Assembly: GCA_016178135.1 (NCBI GenBank)
Contig: JACOTW010000010.1
Coordinates: forward strand, 1-44,853
Direction: 5' to 3'
Source of the DNA: Candidatus Saccharimonadota bacterium
Lineage (GTDB): Bacteria; Patescibacteriota; Saccharimonadia; Saccharimonadales; JACOTW01
DNA length: 44,853 bases
A program made the translations under genes and the position numbers. The notes beneath the pieces are model-generated. The model was not told the origin of the DNA. It made no database searches and saw nothing but the letters and a program-made list of their open reading frames with translations. The stretch's first letter is position 1, and each line of letters starts with the position of its first letter. Shown in pieces: positions 35,435-43,367 of this stretch.

Positions 35435-35451
35435 TATACGAAACACTCTAC

Positions 35452-36876
35452 CTATAGGATACTTTGGCCGTACAATTCAAGTTCTTCTAGCAAATAACGA
35501 GCATTATCGGATAGGTCGGTTCGTGTCCGCAACTCCTTTAAACGGGCAAAATAACGTGCTATCCAGCTTTCAGTATTGCCACCAAGCAGTTTATGCTCTT
35601 TGAATTTTTCCCAGATAGCTCGATCTTTATCATTCAAAACTTTTGGATAATTTCTAGCCTTGTAGAGTGGCAGAAGCGCACTCAATCGCTCATCGCTAAA
35701 CTCAACATCGAGCGTAGATAATTCGTTCGGCTTCGTCGTTCTTACCAAACGCATCTTGCTACGATCCTGATCATCAAAAAAACCGTCATACAGCCTAGCA
35801 TCCACATTACTTTCGTCTAGCAATGTTGAGGTTTGTTGTTCATCCAGAATTTTAAGAGCAGCTAGTAGATGTTCGGTAAAATCTGGCTGGCTAGTTAATT
35901 TTTTATAATTTTTCCGTATTTGATCGAGCGGTAATTCCAGACGCAACTGACTGGCTTCATCTAAAACACTTAACGGAGCAACGGCCGGACAATGATTAAA
36001 CTGCAATGTTTTGACGGGTAGTCGCACGCCTGGATCATCGGCTCGACGACGCCAAGCTTCAGTCAAAGCTTTCGGGGTGAGTCCGAAGAATTCTTCTGGA
36101 TCATAGCGCAAATCATACACTAACATTCCTTGTCTGGCTGGATGTTTGGCTATGATCGCCCCCGCTGTGGTTTTTTCAAATTCACCCTGATATTTGCCAG
36201 AGGTATACAAAAACAATTGATTGGTATTAATGAATTCAGCAACTTTCTTTTTTTCGCGCAGAGTAAGTAGAAAATCGAAGAGCTTCGGCTGCTTGGCACG
36301 AATCAACTTGGCAACGGCAATCGAAGCATTAACATCGCTAAGAGCATCATGAGCATTGGAATGGTCAAGTTTATTGGCAATCGTTAAAAGTTCTAGGCGA
36401 TTTGATGGCTGACCATTACTGTCAAATGGCCATTTAATACCTTCGGGGCGTAGTGCTCTAGTCATCCGTACTACATCCAACAAATCCCAACGAGACCTCC
36501 CATCCTGCCACTGCCATTCATATGGATCATAGAAATTTCGATAGTGCAAAAAACGCATGAATTCATCATCAAAACGAATAGTATTGAAACCTACGAATAT
36601 CGTGCCAGGTCGGGCGATATCCTGATGAAATAAACTCAAAAATTCAGCCTCACTAATACCATCGGCAAGAGTTTTTTGTGGCGTTATACCTGTCAGCAAA
36701 ATAGCATCTGGATCGGGTAATATGTCTTCAGTTAATCTAATATAGTAATTATGTGGCTCTTCGACTGGTTCCAGATCTAAGGTTGTTCGCTGGCCAGCAA
36801 ACTGCATGATGCGTGCTTCCCGCGGATTGAAACCAGTAGTCTCTAAATCATAGAAATAAAAAGTCGGTTGGCTCAT
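35452..36876 (-). CDS. sbcB: Exodeoxyribonuclease I
   Basis: A 3'-5' single-strand DNA exonuclease used in recombination and mismatch repair. The 474-residue protein begins MSQPTFYFYDLETTGFNPRE, giving the DxE metal ligands of the DEDDh fold. FVGFNTIRFDDEFMR supplies the second aspartate and NAHDALSDVNAS the final histidine and aspartate. The C-terminal half matches the ExoI SH3-like and helical domains in length. The internal ATG at 36876 is chosen because the exonuclease fold begins right after it. The stop lies 17 bases before element A8. Its promoter carries a sequence box shared with ftsA. Confidence 0.93.
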   Translation of the reverse strand: MSQPTFYFYDLETTGFNPREARIMQFAGQRTTLDLEPVEEPHNYYIRLTEDILPDPDAILLTGITPQKTLADGISEAEFLSLFHQDIARPGTIFVGFNTIRFDDEFMRFLHYRNFYDPYEWQWQDGRSRWDLLDVVRMTRALRPEGIKWPFDSNGQPSNRLELLTIANKLDHSNAHDALSDVNASIAVAKLIRAKQPKLFDFLLTLREKKKVAEFINTNQLFLYTSGKYQGEFEKTTAGAIIAKHPARQGMLVYDLRYDPEEFFGLTPKALTEAWRRRADDPGVRLPVKTLQFNHCPAVAPLSVLDEASQLRLELPLDQIRKNYKKLTSQPDFTEHLLAALKILDEQQTSTLLDESNVDARLYDGFFDDQDRSKMRLVRTTKPNELSTLDVEFSDERLSALLPLYKARNYPKVLNDKDRAIWEKFKEHKLLGGNTESWIARYFARLKELRTRTDLSDNARYLLEELELYGQSIL

Positions 36877-36883
36877 AGAGCTA

Positions 36884-36914
36884 ATAGTACACGATTTTCG
36901 CACTTTTCCATTGA
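36884..36914 (-). promoter_or_regulatory. Promoter of exonuclease I with shared AAGTGCGAAA box
   Basis: On the minus strand TCAATGG, AAAAGTGCGAAAATCGTG and a -10 TACTAT (36884-36889) follow directly. The same order and spacing occur before ftsA. The box is also the right arm of a 25-bp imperfect inverted repeat with 36930-36955. Confidence 0.55.
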
Positions 36915-36972
36915 CCTTTGGTCACACCAAGAAACAATGAAAAAGTGCAAAACTCGTGTTATTTTGTGTAAA

Positions 36973-37065
36973 CTGGACCTGTTGCAAAATCCCTCGTTCC
37001 CAAAGCGAATCAGCTCGAGCCGAGATTAGTCGGTCTGGAGATGGGGGAGCTTTGCGTCAGTCCAG
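36973..37065 (+). repeat. Family A element, copy A9, internally deleted
   Basis: A 93-bp copy lacking the central part; left and right ends remain. Perfect TAAA duplications flank it (36969-36972 and 37066-37069). It lies across the 3' end of obg and supplies its last codons and stop. Confidence 0.9.
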
Positions 37066-38486
37066 TAAAACTCAATTTCTCCTAAGGATGGATTGCCAAA
37101 AATAATTTTGTCGTCTGTTTTTATACCTTGGCGAGTGAGCTCATGCATAATGCCCATTTTTTTCATAATATCACGTAGGCGCCGTACACCAGCCGAATTA
37201 GCAAAATCAGTTCTAGCGGCAAAACGTTCAATTTTTTTGCCGGTAATCTCATAACCTCGACTGATTTTTTTAACATGCCAAGCTTCTTCATTCTCAATCG
37301 TTAAAATTGGCAATGAACTGACCTCGTTAACCTCGTCAGGTTGTTTGGCGCGCTCCGTATCAACAATAGTTTTTAGCTTATACAATAATTCAGATATATT
37401 TTGTTTGCTCTGTGAAGATATAGCTACTACAGACACACCTTTGGGAAGAGCTTTTTTAAGTGTTTTGATATGATTAGCGACTATTTTGTCGTCAAGACCT
37501 TCAATTTTGGTCAATGCCACTATTCGTGGACGCTTTGATAAATCTATCTTGTAGGCTTTTAGCTCGCCTTCAACTATCTTGAACGATTCTACAATATCTT
37601 CATCATAAACGTCTATCAACTGTAGGAGCACGCCAGTTCGTTCCACGTGTCGTAAAAACTCGTCGCCCAGCCCTTTGCCTTGACTCGCCCCTTCTATGAG
37701 TCCCGGGATATCGGCAATCAATAGACTAGACTTATCGTCAATATCCACTACTCCTAGATTTGGAGTAAGTGTAGTGAATGGGTAGTTAGCAATTTCTGGC
37801 TTGGCATTACTAACGCTGGCCAAAAGAGTAGATTTACCGGCATTTGGTAGACCGATCAATCCAACATCGGCAATCATTTTCAGTTCTAATGTTACGGAAA
37901 ACTCCTGGCCCTTTTCGCCCTTTTCTGCTACTTGTGGTGCTTGACGAGTAGACGAAACAAAATGAGCGTTGCCAAATCCGCCCTTGCCACCCTTGGCCAA
38001 AATAACTTCTTGACCATCAACTGTCAAATCGGCCAATAGTTGGGCGTGTTCGTTTAAACTCGACTTACGCGAAATCTCTCGTTCTCGGTGTAAATCAGCT
38101 CCAACTAAGTCTGTTTTATCTGAAGAACTGTTAGCATTCGAGATTATTTGGTCTGGGGATGGGGGAGCTTTGCGTAAATCCAGTTTAGGTGATTTGAGCA
38201 TAACCGTCGTACCAACAGGTACCGCCACTCGCGTATCAGTGCCACTTCTACCATGTTTTTTTCTTTTGTCGCCAGGTTTGCCAGATTGAGCAATTAACTC
38301 TCTTTGATAACGAAAATTGGCAAGTGTGTTTTGATTGCGACTGGCTACGAATATGATATCGCCACCATCGCCACCATCGCCACCATCCGGTCCACCTAGA
38401 CGGATATATTTTTCATGACGAAAACTAACCCGCCCATCGCCACCACTACCGGCCTTTAATGTAACTTCTGCTTTATCCACAAACAT
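37026..38486 (-). CDS. obg: GTPase Obg/CgtA with two element-encoded segments
   Basis: An essential ribosome-assembly GTPase. The 486-residue protein has the glycine-rich Obg fold (VSFRHEKYIRLGGPDGGDGG, AKGGKGGFGNAHF), the G domain (GLPNAGKSTLL, DIPGLIEGAS, LTKIEG) and a C-terminal OCT domain (IERFAARTDFANSAGVRRLR). Family A copy A10 (125 bp, +4 = 43 codons) is inserted in frame in the Obg fold, between VPVGTTVMLKS and LLADLTVDGQEVILAKGG. Copy A9 alters the very end: without it the protein would end GEIEFYTK; now it ends with an element-derived WTDAKLPHLQTD. All GTPase motifs are intact, so the protein is likely active. Confidence 0.95.
   Translation of the reverse strand: MFVDKAEVTLKAGSGGDGRVSFRHEKYIRLGGPDGGDGGDGGDIIFVASRNQNTLANFRYQRELIAQSGKPGDKRKKHGRSGTDTRVAVPVGTTVMLKSPKLDLRKAPPSPDQIISNANSSSDKTDLVGADLHREREISRKSSLNEHAQLLADLTVDGQEVILAKGGKGGFGNAHFVSSTRQAPQVAEKGEKGQEFSVTLELKMIADVGLIGLPNAGKSTLLASVSNAKPEIANYPFTTLTPNLGVVDIDDKSSLLIADIPGLIEGASQGKGLGDEFLRHVERTGVLLQLIDVYDEDIVESFKIVEGELKAYKIDLSKRPRIVALTKIEGLDDKIVANHIKTLKKALPKGVSVVAISSQSKQNISELLYKLKTIVDTERAKQPDEVNEVSSLPILTIENEEAWHVKKISRGYEITGKKIERFAARTDFANSAGVRRLRDIMKKMGIMHELTRQGIKTDDKIIFGNPSLGEIEFYWTDAKLPHLQTD
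38059..38183 (+). repeat. Family A element, copy A10, inside obg
   Basis: A 125-bp copy with a central deletion, ends CTCGACTTACGCG and GTAAATCCAG, bordered by TAAA (38055-38058) and TTTA (38184-38187). It adds LDLRKAPPSPDQIISNANSS and following residues to the N-terminal domain of Obg without changing the frame. Confidence 0.9.
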
Positions 38487-38535
38487 ATATACCTAGAATA
38501 CAGGGGTTAGGTCAACTAGTCCAGACTGGACCCGT

Positions 38536-39651
38536 CTAGCGATAAATGTAGCGTGGAAAACGAGACACAGGAACCCAGTCGCTATAACCAACCCTGCCCC
38601 AGCCAGCCAGACCATTCATATCAGAATATTTTATCTGGGAACCATCGGGAGAAACTGCCTCCACAACCCCAACATGTCCGGCATAACCAGCGTCAGTCTG
38701 TAAAATAGCACCCTGTACAGGCGCAGTACTTACTGTCCACCCACTTATACGAGCCACATTATCCCAGGTATTGGCATTACCCCAGTTGGACGGCACAGCA
38801 ATCTTAGAAGCAACATACCAAGTACAAAAGCCATAAGCATAAGCGTTATGTCCATAAATAGCCGACGAACCAAAAGAAAAACCAACCAAATAATTTGACG
38901 CAACACGCGTCGTGGCTATAGTGCCATCAGGAATTACAATTTTATCGCCAACTATTAGGCCACTCACTTCAGCATCATTTATTGCAATTAACGCGTCTTT
39001 GTTAGCGCTATATTTTCGGGCAAGACTATCCGGAGTATCGCCAGCTTTGACCACATAAACAATACCGTTGACGGGGGGTATATTAAGCTCTTTGGCTTCG
39101 GGTACATTATTGCCGTTTAAATCGTTAGACCACCTAATACTATCCGAAGTTACGCCAAATTTAGCAGCTATACTACCAACGTTATCGCCAGCAACCACCG
39201 TGTATGTCTGAATGTCTTTTTTGGATTTAAGCGCCGTAGCTACAACCTGTGGCTTAGATATAACTTGTTCGTCAGATGAGGCGAAACTTAACTGGGCGTT
39301 AACCGAATCAGCCTGCTCACCAACCGACGGCGCTTCAAATAAATTAGCTAATCTAGCAGCCTGCACCGCGATATCAGCCGAAGATATTTGATCTAAGGGG
39401 TTGGCGGCGGCAAATTCCGAATCATTAGCCAACGCGCTCTGACGAATACTTTCGCCAGAACTTGGATTTCTAACCACAAAACTAATTACCCCTATCAACA
39501 AGGCAATATTAGCAGTTAACAGACCGTAACGAATAATGCGTTTACGGGATTTATTATAAGCTCGGCGTAAAATACGCCGACTAACTTTTGGTAAACCTAA
39601 CCGCTGCGAAAGCGATCCAGTGATGATACGAATAAATGCTCCGTCCCACAT
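38536..39651 (-). CDS. LysM-CHAP cell wall hydrolase
   Basis: A 371-residue exported peptidoglycan hydrolase. A basic start and one transmembrane helix (about residues 43-62) lead to two LysM repeats (YTVVAGDNVGSIAAKFGVTS and YVVKAGDTPDSLARKYSANK) that bind cell wall. A C-terminal CHAP amidase/endopeptidase domain follows: FCTWYVASK holds the catalytic cysteine, AGHVGVVEAV the histidine, and NWGNANTWDN the usual tryptophan segment. It would cut stem peptides during growth or separation. The start ATG lies inside a TCCCAC/GTGGGA hairpin (39644-39659) and behind a long structured leader. Confidence 0.93.
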   Translation of the reverse strand: MWDGAFIRIITGSLSQRLGLPKVSRRILRRAYNKSRKRIIRYGLLTANIALLIGVISFVVRNPSSGESIRQSALANDSEFAAANPLDQISSADIAVQAARLANLFEAPSVGEQADSVNAQLSFASSDEQVISKPQVVATALKSKKDIQTYTVVAGDNVGSIAAKFGVTSDSIRWSNDLNGNNVPEAKELNIPPVNGIVYVVKAGDTPDSLARKYSANKDALIAINDAEVSGLIVGDKIVIPDGTIATTRVASNYLVGFSFGSSAIYGHNAYAYGFCTWYVASKIAVPSNWGNANTWDNVARISGWTVSTAPVQGAILQTDAGYAGHVGVVEAVSPDGSQIKYSDMNGLAGWGRVGYSDWVPVSRFPRYIYR

Positions 39652-39784
39652 GTGTGGGATACACCTGAAGGGTTAGTTCTTATTATTTACAGGACAGTTC
39701 GACCAATCCTGATTATTACTTTACGCCTTAGGGTAACAACCCGCGTATGCCCGACTCAAAAGAGACGCCAAAGGGGAAGTTACC
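39652..39784 (-). promoter_or_regulatory. Structured 5' leader, candidate riboswitch, before LysM-CHAP gene
   Basis: About 130 bases lie between the predicted transcription start and the ATG and have no open frame. On the minus strand GGTAAC (39779-39784) pairs with GTTACC (39732-39737), enclosing a region with a GCGT/ACGC stem. CAGGA (39707-39711) pairs with TCCTG (39690-39694). A last hairpin (39644-39659) contains the start codon. Cell-wall hydrolases are often under c-di-AMP (ydaO) riboswitch control, but I do not see a convincing ydaO consensus here. Confidence 0.55.
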
Positions 39785-39789
39785 GGAAA

Positions 39790-39818
39790 ATTATAGCAAA
39801 ATAACCGCTGGAAGGCAA
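39790..39818 (-). promoter_or_regulatory. Promoter of the LysM-CHAP transcript
   Basis: TTGCCT (39813-39818, minus) and TATAAT (39790-39795, minus) with an exact 17-base spacer, the best housekeeping-type promoter in the window. Confidence 0.8.
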
Positions 39819-39843
39819 TCTTTTTTACAGCTATTTATCCCCG

Positions 39844-40875
39844 TTAAGAGCATAGTTTTTTACAGTGCTTGACAGTTAGGGCTTCGTGTTCGGCTAGGGT
39901 ACGCGAAAAATATGTGATGCCGTCATCCCCTGCAACAAAATATAAATAATCGGTATTGCTGGGATTTGCCACTGCCGTAAGCGACGCCAAACTTACATTA
40001 CTAATTGGGCCTGGAGTTAATCCGACATGCAGATGAGTATTAAATGGCGAGTCATAAGTAAGTGAGGCATCTTTACCAGCAATTATTGAACCATAGAAAG
40101 CCGTAACGTCCGAGCCAAGCATCATGCCTTCTCGAAATCTCTTAATAAAGACCTGTGCTACAGTTGGCTTATCTTTGGGGTTATTAACCTCTTGATCGAC
40201 TATTGATGCTAGTATAACTCCTTCGTGAACAGTCAGGCCCTGCTTAATAATTCCAGCCCTTAGTTCAGGGGTCAAGTGTTTATTCATTTCATCCAACGAA
40301 GCTCGAATAATCGTTTCCACCTTGGTGCTATTTGTTTTCTGGAATGATTCCGGATATAAATAACCTTCTAGTGAAGCTTCTTTGGGTTTATTCGCCAGTG
40401 CTGGATGATCCAAATAAAGTGCAGGATTAAGTGCCAGGTCAACATTAGTCGCTGTAAATCCAGAATTAATTAGTGCTTGGCGAATCTGATCTAGGCGTTG
40501 ACCTGGCAAGATAGTTACCAGATCCGTTTTTATTTTGCCTTGAGAAATAATCGCCACAATCTCCTGAACGCTTTGATTGGATCGAAGCAAATATGTTCCA
40601 GCTTGTAACTTGTCGCGGATATTTTGAAAACGAACATACCATTCAAAGGCCCAGGTAGATTTAATAAGACCCTTGTCTTGAAGAATAGTGCCAATTTCTT
40701 TTATTCCAGTTCCAGATGGTATGGTGATCTGCTGAACGTGCTGGGAAGCATTCACCGGTTTCAGGTTTTCCAAATAAATATGTCGCGTTGCAAAAATTGC
40801 CCCGCCAAGTAAAACTACTAGGGTCAAGACAATAACTACTAGTGGTCTAAGCCATCGTTGACTAGATTTACGCAC
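39844..40875 (-). CDS. mltG: Endolytic murein transglycosylase MltG
   Basis: A membrane-bound lytic transglycosylase that ends nascent glycan strands. The 343-residue protein has one N-terminal transmembrane helix (about residues 10-28), a LysM-like subdomain (ITIPSGTGIKEIGTILQDKG) and the YceG catalytic domain. The catalytic glutamate lies in VILASIVDQEVN, and DVTAFYG, PYNTH-like SPFNTHLHVGLTPGPISN and YFVAGDDGITYFSRTLAEHE follow. The likely start is GTG (40873-40875), giving MRKSSQRWLRPL. RKSS is the terminal peptide of a family A remnant, so the first codons derive from the element. It overlaps the ruvX frame by 8 bases. Confidence 0.93.
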   Translation of the reverse strand: MRKSSQRWLRPLVVIVLTLVVLLGGAIFATRHIYLENLKPVNASQHVQQITIPSGTGIKEIGTILQDKGLIKSTWAFEWYVRFQNIRDKLQAGTYLLRSNQSVQEIVAIISQGKIKTDLVTILPGQRLDQIRQALINSGFTATNVDLALNPALYLDHPALANKPKEASLEGYLYPESFQKTNSTKVETIIRASLDEMNKHLTPELRAGIIKQGLTVHEGVILASIVDQEVNNPKDKPTVAQVFIKRFREGMMLGSDVTAFYGSIIAGKDASLTYDSPFNTHLHVGLTPGPISNVSLASLTAVANPSNTDYLYFVAGDDGITYFSRTLAEHEALTVKHCKKLCS

Positions 40876-40973
40876 AAATCCCTCTTTTCCGAAGCAAATC
40901 AGCTTGACACCAGTTTCGCAAAATCGTCCATTCCCAGAGTGAATTATCTCGAGCGAAAACTGTTTTCCCTAAA
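40862..40973 (+). repeat. Two partial family A copies at the ruvX-mltG junction
   Basis: CTAGATTTACGCACAAATCC (from 40862) and a second partial left half containing CATTCCCAGAGTGAATTATC (about 40930) are both truncated and joined head to tail, directly before full copy A12. They form the last part of ruvX and the mltG start. Confidence 0.75.
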
Positions 40974-41587
40974 CTGGACTTACGCAAAATCGCCCGTTCC
41001 CAGGCTAAATCAGCTCGAGTTGGGAGTGGTTTGGCTGAAGGAGAGGGAGTCGTAGCTACATCGAGAGAAGGCAGACCGCTATCAGCCGAGATTAGTTGGT
41101 CTGGGGATGGGGGAGCTTTGCGTAAGTCCAGTAAAGTAATATAGCCCCCGCAAAACAAATTCGGGGGTTTTGGAGCCGATGATCTTCGAGTCAAAAACTG
41201 GCTTTTCCGAGGGAAGCATATCATTAGATAAGGTGAGTGAGGAAAGACAGCTTTTGGTTCGGCCTTTAGAGAGGTCAGTGCTTCGTCTTGTAAGTAAATG
41301 TCTTTTTGAGTTTTTTGGCCCAAATTTTCGGCAAACTTTCGCACAATTTTTGTTTGGCCGGTATCTTGCCCGTCCAGGCCTCGTGGTAGCCCAACAATAA
41401 TAGTTTGCACTTGTTCTTTTACGCACAATTCTTCCAGATAGTCCCAAATTTTTTCATCATTTAATACCGTGTCATAGGGATGTGCCAAACGAGCCACGCT
41501 ACTAGCAATAGCCACTCCAATACGTACATTGCCAATATCAAGGGCCACAAATTTATGGATTGCTGGTGCCATTTGAGCTGTTGTCAT
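40868..41587 (-). CDS. ruvX: RuvX/YqgF with C-terminus replaced by mobile elements
   Basis: Holliday-junction resolvase-like nuclease, also linked to rRNA processing. The first about 110 residues are normal: FVALDIGNVRIGVAIAS with the first catalytic aspartate, IIVGLPRGLDG, and the LQDEALTS motif. From there (about 41280 downwards) the frame runs through element B4, then A12, then two partial A copies, ending at 40868. The usual C-terminal DAxAAxxIL helix with the third catalytic acid is absent. The gene is therefore either inactive or altered, though its frame has stayed open for about 130 element-derived codons. The start is uncertain: ATGs at 41602, 41587 and 41572 are in frame, all overlapping the upstream gene. 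Confidence 0.85.
   Translation of the reverse strand: MTTAQMAPAIHKFVALDIGNVRIGVAIASSVARLAHPYDTVLNDEKIWDYLEELCVKEQVQTIIVGLPRGLDGQDTGQTKIVRKFAENLGQKTQKDIYLQDEALTSLKAEPKAVFPHSPYLMICFPRKSQFLTRRSSAPKPPNLFCGGYITLLDLRKAPPSPDQLISADSGLPSLDVATTPSPSAKPLPTRADLAWERAILRKSSLGKTVFARDNSLWEWTILRNWCQADLLRKRGICA
40974..41131 (+). repeat. Family A palindromic element, copy A12 (full length), inside ruvX
   Basis: A 158-bp copy flanked by perfect TAAA duplications (40970-40973 and 41132-41135). Read on the minus strand in the ruvX frame it encodes LDLRKAPPSPDQLISADSGL through to AWERAILRKSS with no stop. Confidence 0.93.
41142..41257 (+). repeat. Family B element, copy B4, truncated, inside ruvX
   Basis: Begins TAGCCCCCGCAAAACAAATT after a TA and follows family B for about 115 bases with more differences than B2 and B3. 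The right inverted repeat is missing. It is translated on the minus strand as part of the ruvX frame. Confidence 0.82.
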
Positions 41588-43262
41588 TATTAACCTGTTC
41601 AAACGTAATTGTTATTTTGCCGGTTTGCTTTGGCATTTTGTAGACCCAAAATGGGCTGTAATTTATAGTAACTTCTTTTACGCCCGGACGACTACCGATT
41701 ATATTCTGGGCTTCACCTTTTTTCTTGCCAGCTATAGCCTTTTTAATACCGGTAACGTCTGATTGTACGCCAGCCACGACTTCAGTTTGCAACAAAAATC
41801 TTACATCACCGTTAGCCTGCTTATTAACATCTCTGAAAACCGTCGCATCAAGACCGTTGTCAAGAATTTTTTGTTTCTTAGTGTCTATATGGCCCTTGGA
41901 GTCTTCTTCTATTAGTTGTTTGACGGCATCGAGTTTTACTCCCGTCATAACATAACTGACCGTAACACTGACATTCACTTCTGTTGCCTGATCACCAACA
42001 CTAGGTGCGGAAGTAACTACCGGAGCGCCGACCGTCAAAGTATCAGGTAACGCCAGATAACCTTCGGCTACTAGTAATTTAGAAACCTCGGCCTTACTGG
42101 TCTGTAGATTCTGATCCAAGATTTTCTGCTTGGCACTATCCAGGTCCGCTTGGCTTACGACTTTAACAATATTGCTAGTACCGCCACTCATGGCCGAGCC
42201 TTTACCAGTCATGGTCGGAAAATTGGACACAGCATAATCCCTTGCACTCAAGTTATAGCTATCACCGCCATTTTGAGCCATAACGACAACCGATGCAGAT
42301 TGTTTATTTGCCTGACAAGTATCGCCAGTGTAGCTACTCGGCTCAACGTCAACTGCTTCGGTGGTAATAAAATTCTTGCTACCAGAAGATATAGTGGTTC
42401 CAGCAGGTACAGTTCTAACAATATCTCCGAGTTTATCAGTCTTATTGCAGTTAATGAATTTCACGGTACCAGAGGCCTTGGTACCTAAGTCTTTTTCGCC
42501 TGTCGCCATCGCTTTTATGGCATCGGTTTTTTTATATTCTTTAGTAATTGCAGGGACAATTTTTTGCTGTTTGTCGAGTTCTTTGGCTGCCGAACTGGCT
42601 GTCATCGTCAAACTAGCCGCGTAACTGGTAGTATAAGTTTTTATAACAATCCTGGCACTGGGCATGACAAAAAAGGCAAAATACCAAAATACAATAAGCC
42701 CGACTAATAAAATGCTACCTAGAATTAGTTTTGTGCGGAATTTGTCAAAATTCGGGATTTTGAATTTCTTGTTCTTTTTCGGTTTGGTGGTTTTTGGTAG
42801 TTTTTCTTCGGGCTCCAAATCATCATTGTCAAACTCAATAGTTTCATCTTCTGGCTGACGAGACAAGCTAGCCAATTCACCAATTGGCCTTGTATTATCA
42901 ATACTGGTGCCAGTTGCTTCTTCTGGGCCAACATCTTCGCTAACCGTCAGTGGTGTGCTGTCAGGCATAGATGGCGAGGGTGGAATTGCTGGCTTAGTTT
43001 GCAATGTCCTGGCAACATGCACGCCTACCGCACCAGCTAGGGGTAAAATACCGGTTTCCGACGTAATCAGTACGATGTGTTTTTTGGCCGTATCACCCGT
43101 ACGTTTCAATAATCGCATATTTACAATGCTCTGCAATACGGTGGCCCGCTTTGGTAAAACTAGTGCTACGATCCTGTGCGAACTACCACGCACCTTATCT
43201 ATAATGCTGGTAATTTCATCGTCAAGATCAATATAAATAGTGTCTTTTGGCTGTTCAGCCAT
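41553..43262 (-). CDS. Large single-pass membrane protein, baseplate-J-like extracellular region
   Basis: About 569 residues from ATG 43262, which has AAAGGA 9 bases upstream. A cytoplasmic Rossmann-like part (TIYIDLDDEITSIIDKVRGS, VALVLPKRATVLQS) is followed by an acidic linker, a lysine-rich stretch, one transmembrane helix (about 190-210) and an extracellular beta-rich domain (ASGTVKFINCNKTDKLGDIV, VPAGTTISSGSKNFITTEAV), reminiscent of baseplate J-like proteins. Function unknown. Its position between ftsA and ruvX suggests envelope or pilus-type assembly. The arrangement is, from general knowledge, common in Saccharibacteria. Confidence 0.75.
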   Translation of the reverse strand: MAEQPKDTIYIDLDDEITSIIDKVRGSSHRIVALVLPKRATVLQSIVNMRLLKRTGDTAKKHIVLITSETGILPLAGAVGVHVARTLQTKPAIPPSPSMPDSTPLTVSEDVGPEEATGTSIDNTRPIGELASLSRQPEDETIEFDNDDLEPEEKLPKTTKPKKNKKFKIPNFDKFRTKLILGSILLVGLIVFWYFAFFVMPSARIVIKTYTTSYAASLTMTASSAAKELDKQQKIVPAITKEYKKTDAIKAMATGEKDLGTKASGTVKFINCNKTDKLGDIVRTVPAGTTISSGSKNFITTEAVDVEPSSYTGDTCQANKQSASVVVMAQNGGDSYNLSARDYAVSNFPTMTGKGSAMSGGTSNIVKVVSQADLDSAKQKILDQNLQTSKAEVSKLLVAEGYLALPDTLTVGAPVVTSAPSVGDQATEVNVSVTVSYVMTGVKLDAVKQLIEEDSKGHIDTKKQKILDNGLDATVFRDVNKQANGDVRFLLQTEVVAGVQSDVTGIKKAIAGKKKGEAQNIIGSRPGVKEVTINYSPFWVYKMPKQTGKITITFEQVNNDNSSNGTSNP

Positions 43263-43367
43263 GCGTATATCCTTTGGAAGCATCAAACGAGTATCTGGCT
43301 TGAATCAAACTAGCCCGTCCACAATCTGACAACTGATCAATTTTTATACTGTATTCTGATGATTGTT

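Noticed and set aside
39652-39784. Definite ydaO (c-di-AMP) riboswitch
   Set aside because: The conserved ydaO core sequences could not be found; only position and structure are suggestive.
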